From NCBI GenBank assembly GCA_934155165.1, contig CAKPGS010000012.1, positions 1 through 31,720 of the forward strand: 31,720 nucleotides of DNA, given 5' to 3'. Position numbers and translations under genes: made by a program. A model generated the notes under the pieces. It did no database searches. It saw nothing but the letters and a program-made list of their open reading frames with translations, and was not told where the DNA came from. This DNA is from an uncultured Clostridia bacterium. GTDB lineage: Bacteria > Bacillota > Clostridia > TANB77 > CAG-508. Positions 16,742-23,448 of this stretch are shown piece by piece (the stretch's first letter is position 1; each line of letters opens with the position of its first letter).

Positions 16742-18340
16742 ATGAAAGAATTATTTAAAGTTATATCTAAAAAGTTATTAATATATCCAACCATAATGAG
16801 CATTATTTATTCAATAGCGTATTATGGGCAATCCTTTGCACTTTCTTATTTTGGAACTAATCCACTTACAATAGAGAAAGTATTAAATTTAACAATTGCA
16901 ATTATTATTCTAGATGTAATTTCTCTAATTACTGTTAAATTAGGATCATATATAGATAATATAAATGAAATTAAAATTATAACAAAAATAAAGGAATACT
17001 ATTTTAATAAAGTTCAATCAATGACAATGGAAAAAATAGTAAGTACTCATACAGGCTTTATACATTCATTAATTTTAGATGTTGCAGAATTATTTTTTGA
17101 AGTGATATGGCAATTCCAATTAAGCGTAATACCAATTTTAATAGGTGGAACATCAATTTTATATATGGTATGCAAACAATCAATAATAACAGGCATAATT
17201 TGTATTGTAATATCAATGTTAGCTGTTATTTTAAAATATAAAATGATGAGAAATAAACAAAAATATGATAAAGATGTTAGAAAAGCACGTTCAAAATATA
17301 ATGCAACATTTGTAGATTTTATTCAAAATATAATTGCAGTAAGGAAATTAAATATCGGTAAATTTGGAAACAAAAAAATAGAAGAAAGTTCAAAGGAATA
17401 TTTAAAAGTAACAAAAATAAATGAGAAAAAAAGATCATATATGAATGCAGTATTTACTATATTCACAAACTCGTTATACATAGTTGTATTAATAAGCACA
17501 ATGATAATGATAAAAAATGGAGAAGATGGTCTCCCTTATTTATTATTTTATATGACAGCACTTGGAAAATTATATTCTAATTTGAATAGTTTAGTAAAAA
17601 TGATAGATGTAAGTGTAAGATTTAAAGGTGCAAAAGAACAATTAGATGAATATTTTAAAGGAAGTAGAAAGATAAAATTAATAAACAGTTTTGAAAATGT
17701 AAAATTAATAAATACAGTATTCTCATACACTGAAGAAAGTAACAAAATAAAAATACCAGAATTTATTTTAAATAAAGGCGATAAAATTAGTATAATTGGA
17801 GAATCTGGACAAGGTAAAACTACAACAATGAATATTTTAGCAGGATTATATCCATTAGAAAATGGAAAATTATTAATAGATAATAAACAAATAAAAGATG
17901 CAAGATTAGATTTAGTTTTTGTTTCACAAGAAGTAGAATTATTCGATTTAAGTATAAGAGATAATCTTTGTCTAGAAAAAAATATATCAGATAATAAAAT
18001 ATTAGAATTATTAGAAGAAGCAGGTTTATTAAGTTGGTATAATGAATTACCAAATGGCTTAGATACAATGGTAGGGGAGAGAGGAGTAAAACTATCAGCA
18101 GGGCAAAAACAAAGACTAAACTTAATAAGAGGAATTTTAATAGATAAAGAATTATACTTCTTTGATGAACCAACATCAAATTTAGATGTTATATCAGAAG
18201 AAAAAATAATAAATATGATAGAAAAATACTTAAAAAACAAGACTTATGTAATTGTAACACATAGACCAAAATTAGAAGAATTGTGTAATAAACATTATGT
18301 ATTTGAAAATCATATGATAAAAGAAATTATTAATGTATAG
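16742..18340 (+). CDS. ABC exporter half-transporter (membrane domain fused to ATPase)
   Basis: A 532-residue type IV (exporter-type) ABC protein. The first 300 residues carry about five or six membrane helices, and the ATPase follows: Walker A GESGQGKTT (about 354), Q-loop in LVFVSQEVELFD, signature LSAGQKQR (about 452), Walker B LYFFDEPTS (about 471) and H-loop in VTHRP (about 507). It should act as a homodimer and export an unknown substrate. No peptidase domain is present. ATG 16742 has only a weak SD. The next gene begins 11 bases after its stop, so it heads a tight unit with three unusual genes. Confidence 0.92.
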   Translation: MKELFKVISKKLLIYPTIMSIIYSIAYYGQSFALSYFGTNPLTIEKVLNLTIAIIILDVISLITVKLGSYIDNINEIKIITKIKEYYFNKVQSMTMEKIVSTHTGFIHSLILDVAELFFEVIWQFQLSVIPILIGGTSILYMVCKQSIITGIICIVISMLAVILKYKMMRNKQKYDKDVRKARSKYNATFVDFIQNIIAVRKLNIGKFGNKKIEESSKEYLKVTKINEKKRSYMNAVFTIFTNSLYIVVLISTMIMIKNGEDGLPYLLFYMTALGKLYSNLNSLVKMIDVSVRFKGAKEQLDEYFKGSRKIKLINSFENVKLINTVFSYTEESNKIKIPEFILNKGDKISIIGESGQGKTTTMNILAGLYPLENGKLLIDNKQIKDARLDLVFVSQEVELFDLSIRDNLCLEKNISDNKILELLEEAGLLSWYNELPNGLDTMVGERGVKLSAGQKQRLNLIRGILIDKELYFFDEPTSNLDVISEEKIINMIEKYLKNKTYVIVTHRPKLEELCNKHYVFENHMIKEIINV

Positions 18341-18351
18341 GGAGAAGAAAA

Positions 18352-19359
18352 ATGAAAAAGAGTGAATTGAAAAAAGAATATTTAGATGAAAAATCATTCT
18401 GGCATATTACAAGTAAGTTAAATATAGATAGCATTGAAAAGAACGGATTAGTACCTAGAGATGGAAACAGAAATGGATTAAATAAAAGCCTGGAAGACCC
18501 GGTTCCTAGAGTTTTTTTTAGTCAAGGTTTAGAAGGTGTACTAGCTCAAGCAAATAATTTAGCCTATCTTGTAAATAATTTTTTAAATAATATAGAAAGA
18601 ACAAATAATGGAGAAAATGGAAAAAATACAAAAAATAAAATGAATGAATTTTTGAATAAAGGTGTTAATAGCAAAATGGAAAAATATGAAAATGGAGGTT
18701 TTATTGATATTGTAACTTTTCTAAAAGAAGACATATTTAAAAATGGTATAAATGAAAAGTTAACAGAAGAAGATATAGATAGAATAACTTATGATATTAC
18801 TAAAACAATTTGGGAAAACGATGTATGTTTGAAAGCAAATTTAAGAGAAGAAATAGATTATAGTTGGAAAGATACTAATTATAATGCAAAAGGAACTAGG
18901 AAGACACCTATGACTAAAAAGAACATGCATGCATTTGAAGGGCATAGAATTAATACTGACTTGTTAGAAATTATTTCGGATAAAAAAGGAAAGCCAAGAA
19001 CGACATGGGATGTATTTAAAGAAATGTCATTATTTTATAAAAAAGAATATCCAAATAAAAAATATTTACCAGTTGAAGAATGGAAAACCGGCAAAGATAA
19101 ATATGGAGAAATTATTTATGCTGGGCATAGAAAAGATTATTTAAGTATGTTTATTGAAATGGAAAAAAGTGAAAAAGAAAAAATTGTAGAAAAGTACAAT
19201 ATTGAAAAAAGTTCTAAAATTTTTTCAAAGCAACAAATCGGAAAATTGACTATTAATACACCAACAAAGCAAAAAGATGCTGCATACAATAAAATTTTAG
19301 ATAAAGTTTATGAAAGAAATCATTCCGAGGAAATGTATGAACATAAAATTGATAAATAA
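18352..19359 (+). CDS. Unknown protein with an ADP-ribosyltransferase-like N-terminal segment
   Basis: A 335-residue soluble protein. The start has FWHITSKLNIDSIEKNGLVP (16-35), then GNRNGL and PRVFFSQGLEGVL (52-64). This order, an aromatic-His-x-Thr strand, an NI..I...GL.P helix and turn, and a second strand with a FFS motif, resembles the NAD-binding core of ART/PARP-like enzymes (KptA, DarT and relatives). The central part is helical and charged; a later NMHAFEGHRINTDLLEIISD is conserved-looking. The C-terminal 60 residues are Lys/Glu-rich. A third catalytic residue, usually Glu, cannot be assigned by eye. GGGAGAAG is the SD. The enzymatic role is an inference of low to moderate strength. 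Confidence 0.5.
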   Translation: MKKSELKKEYLDEKSFWHITSKLNIDSIEKNGLVPRDGNRNGLNKSLEDPVPRVFFSQGLEGVLAQANNLAYLVNNFLNNIERTNNGENGKNTKNKMNEFLNKGVNSKMEKYENGGFIDIVTFLKEDIFKNGINEKLTEEDIDRITYDITKTIWENDVCLKANLREEIDYSWKDTNYNAKGTRKTPMTKKNMHAFEGHRINTDLLEIISDKKGKPRTTWDVFKEMSLFYKKEYPNKKYLPVEEWKTGKDKYGEIIYAGHRKDYLSMFIEMEKSEKEKIVEKYNIEKSSKIFSKQQIGKLTINTPTKQKDAAYNKILDKVYERNHSEEMYEHKIDK

Positions 19360-19374
19360 AAGGAGAAAAATGAG

Positions 19375-19839
19375 ATGGAAGATAATTATAATAAAGCTTT
19401 TAAAGAAGTTGTAGAAATATTAAAGCATGTACCAGAAGAAAGTGTGTTGAAAATTCCTCAAGATATGAGAGATATGTTTGAAGATGAAATGGACAAGGAG
19501 TACAATTTTGAAATTAAAGACAATGTAGAATTTGAAGATTTAGAGTTACTTGATGAAACAAAAGCAATTTTATCCAATATTTTTAGAGACTATTGGGCAA
19601 CACCATATCAAAAAGAAAGAATATTAGCAAAAGAGCAATACGATAGGCAAAAAGCAGATGAAGAAAAACAAAAAAAATATAATAAGGATGATTTATTTAA
19701 AAAAAGAAACAATGCTACTGATAATTTAGAAAAAATTGAAGACTCTAATAATGAAAATTTACCAATAGAAGTTAAAAAAGAAAAATTTTATCATAAATTA
19801 ATAAATTTTATAAGAAAGATATTTAAAATTGGAGAGTAA
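19375..19839 (+). CDS. Small acidic helical protein, function unknown
   Basis: A 154-residue protein without membrane segments. The first 85 residues are acidic and mostly helical (AFKEVVEILKHVPEESVLKI, PQDMRDMFEDEMDKEYN, LLDETKAILSNIFRDYW). The segment ETKAILSNIFRDYW looks like a conserved core, and the rest is Lys/Glu/Asn-rich and probably flexible, ending in a basic amphipathic helix (KLINFIRKIFKI). AGGAG at 19361-19365 precedes ATG 19375. It stands between the ART-like gene and the HTH/mTERF-like gene, with only 4 bases to the latter. A binding partner or antidote role for a neighbour is possible but not shown. Confidence 0.65.
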   Translation: MEDNYNKAFKEVVEILKHVPEESVLKIPQDMRDMFEDEMDKEYNFEIKDNVEFEDLELLDETKAILSNIFRDYWATPYQKERILAKEQYDRQKADEEKQKKYNKDDLFKKRNNATDNLEKIEDSNNENLPIEVKKEKFYHKLINFIRKIFKIGE

Positions 19840-19843
19840 AATT

Positions 19844-21127
19844 ATGAATAGAAAATTAACTCAAAAACATATTGATGAAATTCAAAAGTTATTGCCGGAT
19901 ATGATAATAGGAAAAATTAACGTGAAAGAAGCACAAACAATAGTAAATAAAATGGCAAGAGAAAATGAATTGCCTGAGATTTCTACAGATACCATAAAAA
20001 AGCATATAAGAAAAACATTAAAGGATGAACCAGAAAAATTAGAAGAATTTAATTATACTTTAGTTCACAACGCGGGAAAAAGAAATCCTGTAACAATAAG
20101 AATTTCGGAAGAAAAGTTAAATCAAAAAATTATTGAAGAAGATTTACCAATGATTTTTGATGAAAAAACAACTATTAGTGATATAGCAATAAAAAGAAAG
20201 CTATCTGAAAGAAAAACTAGAGATATTATAGAAAATTACTTAAAAAGTGATAATGAAAAGTTTGAAATATATAAATCTATCATGAAGAAGAATTGTGGGG
20301 CACCACCTAAAAAAAGAATAAAAGCAAATGCTAAAAAAAGCAGAGTTGAATCTGCGAATATTGTAGGAAATAGAGAATTTGAGTTATTACCTAAAGAGAA
20401 AAAAAGAAAACAAATTGTTTATAAATATTTAAAAATGAAAATGAATGAAACTGAAAATGCACATATATGTAACGAAGAAACGGTAGATAATAAAATTCAA
20501 AATCTAGTATCCTTTTTTGAAAGTAGAACAAAAAATATAGATGGAAAAGCAGATATTAAAGAGGATGATAGTTTAATTATGATGTACAAAGTTCCTACAT
20601 TATTAAACTATTCAATGAAAGAAAAAATTGTTCCGGCATTGCAAACATTAGAAAAAAATGAACAATTAGGTAGAAAAAATGCATATCATATTGTTAAAAC
20701 TTTTCCTTCAATATTGGGGTATACTCCTGAGAGAACAAGCAAACAGTTACAAATATTAGAGGAAAGTAATCTAATAGATGCAATTATTGATGTGCCACGA
20801 AGATTAATGGAATCGCCACAATTAATGTATGCCCAAATTGAGTATGCTAAAGAAAGACATCATACAGCAGATTTATCAACGATAAAAAGATCAAATATAT
20901 TTGCTGGTAATGACCAACTAAGGAGATTATATGGCACAAGTATTGATGAAATAAAAGAAAGATTCCCTTTGAAAGAGAAAAAAGTAGAAAATAATGTAAG
21001 ATTTTCAGAGCAAGAAATAGGAAAGAAAACAGTAGAGGTATCAACAGAATTAAAAGAAAAAGCAGAACAAATAATAGAAAACAAATTAAAAGATAATACT
21101 TTAAATAAAGATGATAATCAAATATAA
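19844..21127 (+). CDS. HTH-containing protein with mTERF-like helical repeats
   Basis: A 427-residue basic protein. Residues 1-70 and 88-150 look like two related helical DNA-binding units, each with a helix, a turn and a TIKKHIRKTL or TRDIIENYL recognition-type helix. After a Lys-rich linker (153-167), residues 248-340 hold three units of about 30-37 residues beginning VPTLLNYS, FPSILGYTP and VPRRLMESP, each followed by a helix of the type KIVPALQTLEK, SKQLQILEES and MYAQIEYAKER. This is the layout of mTERF repeats, known mainly from mitochondrial and plastid nucleic-acid-binding proteins. ATG 19844 is preferred to TTG 19829 because GGAGAG at 19831-19836 precedes it. It is likely to bind DNA or RNA. 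Confidence 0.6.
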   Translation: MNRKLTQKHIDEIQKLLPDMIIGKINVKEAQTIVNKMARENELPEISTDTIKKHIRKTLKDEPEKLEEFNYTLVHNAGKRNPVTIRISEEKLNQKIIEEDLPMIFDEKTTISDIAIKRKLSERKTRDIIENYLKSDNEKFEIYKSIMKKNCGAPPKKRIKANAKKSRVESANIVGNREFELLPKEKKRKQIVYKYLKMKMNETENAHICNEETVDNKIQNLVSFFESRTKNIDGKADIKEDDSLIMMYKVPTLLNYSMKEKIVPALQTLEKNEQLGRKNAYHIVKTFPSILGYTPERTSKQLQILEESNLIDAIIDVPRRLMESPQLMYAQIEYAKERHHTADLSTIKRSNIFAGNDQLRRLYGTSIDEIKERFPLKEKKVENNVRFSEQEIGKKTVEVSTELKEKAEQIIENKLKDNTLNKDDNQI

Positions 21128-21519
21128 AATGGGAAAATGGAGATATTTTAGGTACTCCTGTATACAAATATAAGAGTGAAGATCTTGTAAACTTTATACA
21201 AGAAAAAACAGGAAAAAAATATACAGTAGATAAATTACAAAGTGTTTTACCAGAAGATATGGTTTGGAGTGAAAACGAAGAATATTGCTATTTATCAACT
21301 GGTGAAGCGGGATATAATCAAGCAACAGATTTATCTGGATACAAACAAGCAAATAAGTATATTGTAAGCGGAAAATATTATAACCCACAATATAGTGAAA
21401 ATGGAGAAGAAGCTACATCTTTTACAGTTACATTACAAAAAACAGATGATGGATATGTATTTGTTTCTAATGAAATAAAAATAGGAAAATATATTAATGG
21501 AAAAAGAAATGGAGAGTAA
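21118..21519 (+). pseudogene. 5'-truncated gene remnant, unknown protein
   Basis: A frame without a proper start codon is open from 21118 to a TAA at 21517-21519. It has good protein content upstream of its first ATG (21259): WENGDILGTPVYKYKSEDL and FIQEKTGKKYTVDKLQSVLP. The later part (SGEAGYNQATDL... is not repeated here) has Tyr/Gly/Thr-rich beta-type sequence with TVTLQKTDDGYVFVSNEIKI, as in extracellular domains. The N-terminal part, perhaps with a signal peptide, is missing, and the remnant directly follows the mTERF-like gene. A shorter protein from ATG 21259 (86 residues) is possible but has no clear SD. Confidence 0.55.
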
Positions 21520-21778
21520 AATTTTTTATATACAAGATTATGATGGAAGCGAAAGTTTAAAACTTGAAGTTAATAAATATATAAAAGTTTTAAAAGAGAA
21601 GCATAAGGATTGTATAGTAACAAAAGAATTTTTTAATGGAAAAAATAATCTAGTTAGATGTGTAAAAGTAAATTTTGAACAAAATAAAACAATTAAAAGT
21701 GAAAAACAAATTGAAATGAATGGCAAAGAAAGATACAAAGAAGAAAGATCAATTGGCGGTGGAGGGAGATTTCGCTAA
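21497..21778 (+). CDS. Small hypothetical protein
   Basis: A frame of 93 residues (89 from the alternative ATG at 21509) that overlaps the end of the truncated gene. It contains a plausible mixed alpha/beta start (SKIFYIQDYDGSESLKLEVN, then KYIKVLKEKHKDCIVTKEFF) and a basic Gly-rich end. The weak SD AGGAAAA lies before ATG 21497. No family was recognised, and it may itself be a fragment of a larger lost gene. Confidence 0.4.
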   Translation: MEKEMESKIFYIQDYDGSESLKLEVNKYIKVLKEKHKDCIVTKEFFNGKNNLVRCVKVNFEQNKTIKSEKQIEMNGKERYKEERSIGGGGRFR

Positions 21779-21841
21779 GTATAAGAATAGCAAGGAAATG
21801 TATCTGAAATAGCAAGAAAATAAAGAGAAAATAAAAAAACA

Positions 21842-21884
21842 TATAACATAAAAGGAGGTTATTATAACCTCCTTCTATGTTATA
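21842..21884 (-). terminator. Terminator hairpin, chiefly for the minus-strand gene
   Basis: A near-perfect stem of about 19 bp with one mismatch (21842-21861 with 21865-21884) closes a 3-base loop. On the minus strand it is followed by a T-rich stretch (complement of the A-run at 21830-21840), so it best serves the gene at 21895. It also blocks plus-strand read-through to some degree. Confidence 0.75.
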
Positions 21885-21894
21885 GATGGAATAA

Positions 21895-22257
21895 CTATTT
21901 TCCAAAGTAAAGATACCATTTTACCTTAGAAATTTCAATTTTTTGTTCCTGGATTTCTAATTCTTTGTCATAAATCTTTGCCGCCTCTTTGGTAACAATA
22001 TTCAAATCTTTGTTATCCATAGAATATTTTTTTGTATTACTAAGAGATTCAATTTCACTTTCGTACATCTGAAGTTTGTCATCATAGACATGTTCAGTTG
22101 CAATCTTACTAATTAATATGCAGACACATATTAGTAAAAATATAGTTGGTATCGACAATAACATAAGAACTGTTTTCCGGGTATTTTTATTTTTGCGAGA
22201 TATAACGCTATAGACAACAGTTGCGACAAAAAATAAAATAAAAAATAAGCTTACCAT
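21895..22257 (-). CDS. Small two-helix membrane protein with cytoplasmic coiled coil, function unknown
   Basis: A 120-residue protein. Two membrane helices (about 2-19 and 28-51) are joined by a short basic loop (SRKNKNTRKT). The rest is charged and helical (KLQMYESEIESLSNTKK, KELEIQEQKIEISKVK), probably a coiled coil. GGAGG stands 7 bases before the ATG. It has its own promoter with a palindrome at the expected transcription start. No family was recognised. Confidence 0.65.
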   Translation of the reverse strand: MVSLFFILFFVATVVYSVISRKNKNTRKTVLMLLSIPTIFLLICVCILISKIATEHVYDDKLQMYESEIESLSNTKKYSMDNKDLNIVTKEAAKIYDKELEIQEQKIEISKVKWYLYFGK

Positions 22258-22301
22258 AATTTTCCTCCAATTTAATTAATAATTATATTGTTTAGTTACT
22301 A

Positions 22302-22315
22302 ATGGTCTTGACCAT
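22302..22315. promoter_or_regulatory. Operator-like palindrome at the transcription start of the minus-strand gene
   Basis: ATGGTC-TT-GACCAT is a perfect 6-2-6 inverted repeat. It lies 8-21 bases downstream of the minus-strand -10 box, over the expected start of transcription, where a repressor would act. Confidence 0.45.
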
Positions 22316-22323
22316 ATAACAAT

Positions 22324-22352
22324 ATTATAGCATTATTTACATAAAAAAACAA
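22324..22352 (-). promoter_or_regulatory. Promoter of the minus-strand membrane protein gene
   Basis: On the minus strand TTGTTT (22347-22352) and an extended -10 TGCTATAAT (TATAAT at 22324-22329) are 17 bases apart. Confidence 0.65.
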
Positions 22353-22438
22353 ATGCTGTATTTCAAACTATAAATAATCATCTAAGCAAGAGAATATAGT
22401 AATATTTATAACTTATGTTCATTACATGACCAATACTG

Positions 22439-22466
22439 TTGACATTAAATAATATTAATATATAAT
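22439..22466 (+). promoter_or_regulatory. Strong promoter of the structured leader and unknown gene
   Basis: Consensus TTGACA (22439-22444) and consensus TATAAT (22461-22466) are 16 bases apart. Transcription should begin near 22473, giving a leader of about 210 bases before ATG 22686. Confidence 0.75.
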
Positions 22467-22472
22467 ATTATT

Positions 22473-22685
22473 AATAAATATCTTATAAAGAGTTGAGGTA
22501 GAGATTTGGCTCTATGACCTCATACCAACACGAGAAAAAAATCGTAAGTGGTCCTGCCAAAAACTATAGGGAATATAAAGAGATAAAAAATGCTTTGAGA
22601 TATTCCAAAGCATTTTTTATATATACCTAAAATATATATCCTCAACTTTTTTAAGATAGATAATAAAAGAAAGTGAGGATTTTTT
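22473..22685 (+). ncRNA. Structured 5' leader RNA with attenuator and SD-hiding hairpin (class not recognised)
   Basis: The leader can form hairpin P1 (TGAGG-TAGAG/CTCTA-TGA-CCTCA, 22494-22522), hairpin P2 (ACCA..ACGA/TCGT..TGGT with an A-rich loop, 22524-22552), an intrinsic terminator (22585-22618), and a hairpin covering the SD (22638-22652 with 22667-22680). Segment 22487-22498 can pair over 12 bp (one G-U) with 22640-22651, the strand that otherwise hides the SD. GGAATAT (22570-22576) is complementary to ATATTCC (22600-22606) in the terminator. These competing pairings point to a regulatory switch. It did not match riboswitch classes I could recall. A 38-codon frame inside the leader gives an alternative mechanism. 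Confidence 0.5.
22585..22618 (+). terminator. Intrinsic terminator inside the leader (attenuator)
   Basis: AAATGCTTTG/CAAAGCATTT (22588-22597 with 22606-22615) with an 8-base loop, extended by A-T pairs to about 13 bp and followed by T-rich sequence. It stands between the promoter and the coding region at 22686, so transcription must read through for the gene to be expressed. Confidence 0.75.
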
Positions 22686-23363
22686 ATGGAAAAAATAATG
22701 GAAGAATTATGTGAAGGTAAACTTATTGAAGTAACAATGGAGGAGCTAATTTCTTATTCAAAGCAAAAGGAAGTGCCAAGTGTAACAATAGTAGATGATT
22801 TAACAGATGAACAAAATAACTATGTAAGTATAATTGCAGATAGATTAAATTTATTAGTAATATTAATAAAAAATTCTAAAAAAATAGCTATTATTGGAAA
22901 TGCTCAAATAGCCAAAAAAATAGCAAAAGATTTAAAAAGAAAATCACAAATCATGTTTTATGATTTTGTAAAGCGACCTTCTGGAAGTATAACAATTTTT
23001 GCTTTAACTGAATATACGAAAAACTGGACTACATTAAGAAACAATGGGTATGTTGTTATAGCTTATGATGAAAATGAGAATGAAATCGCAGAATGGATTA
23101 ATACAGATATTAAGGAAGTAGAGCCTAAAACATTAAATAGTTTAAAATTAAGTATATACGGAATTACTATTGGAATCAGAGGAATACATCATAGTGGTAA
23201 TATACAAATTCTAAAACATTCAAGAAAAAATTTTGTGAACAATGGAATTTATAATGAAAAGAGAAACTGCTATTATCCTAAAAACACAAATAATAATAAA
23301 GATATTGCAGAATATAACAAATTAGAAAAGTTATTTAAAAAATGGGGGTTTAAAAGTTTATGA
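22686..23363 (+). CDS. Unknown protein, possibly Rossmann-like
   Basis: A 225-residue soluble protein. The middle contains SKKIAIIGNAQIAKKIAKDL (about 65-84), which resembles the glycine-poor start of a Rossmann-type unit, followed by short strands (SGSITIFALTEY, NGYVVIAYDENENEI). The C-terminal part has GIRGIHHSGNIQILKHSRKN and a basic end. GTGAGGA (22673-22679) is the SD and lies in a hairpin whose T-run leads straight to the ATG. It is the only gene of its unit, ends with TGA and a strong terminator, and is controlled by the long leader. No family was recognised, so no function is given. Confidence 0.65.
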   Translation: MEKIMEELCEGKLIEVTMEELISYSKQKEVPSVTIVDDLTDEQNNYVSIIADRLNLLVILIKNSKKIAIIGNAQIAKKIAKDLKRKSQIMFYDFVKRPSGSITIFALTEYTKNWTTLRNNGYVVIAYDENENEIAEWINTDIKEVEPKTLNSLKLSIYGITIGIRGIHHSGNIQILKHSRKNFVNNGIYNEKRNCYYPKNTNNNKDIAEYNKLEKLFKKWGFKSL

Positions 23364-23412
23364 TAAGATATGGAATTAAAATCGTTGAAAGACACTTTTA
23401 TAGAGAGATTAA

Positions 23413-23439
23413 AAAAGAGTGATTTAAAATCACTCTTTT
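23413..23439. terminator. Bidirectional terminator
   Basis: Thirteen bases (23413-23425) are exactly complementary to 23427-23439, with A-runs on the left and T-runs on the right. It lies between the convergent genes ending at 23363 and 23449. Confidence 0.85.
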
Positions 23440-23448
23440 ACCCAATAG

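Noticed and set aside
17548..18240. A 230-codon minus-strand frame inside the ABC gene
   Set aside because: It is antisense to the ATPase motifs, which are clearly real on the plus strand, and shows low-complexity Ser/Leu/Phe content typical of a shadow.
18352..19839. A plain toxin-antitoxin pair from the ART-like gene and the acidic gene
   Set aside because: The sizes are larger than usual, the catalytic residues are uncertain and no known antitoxin fold is visible, so the label is not used.
22473..22685. Known riboswitch classes (purine, preQ1, ZTP, SAM, TPP, T-box, c-di-GMP, fluoride)
   Set aside because: None of the core sequences that I can recall for these classes is present, for example no T-box sequence and no TPP, ZTP or purine core.
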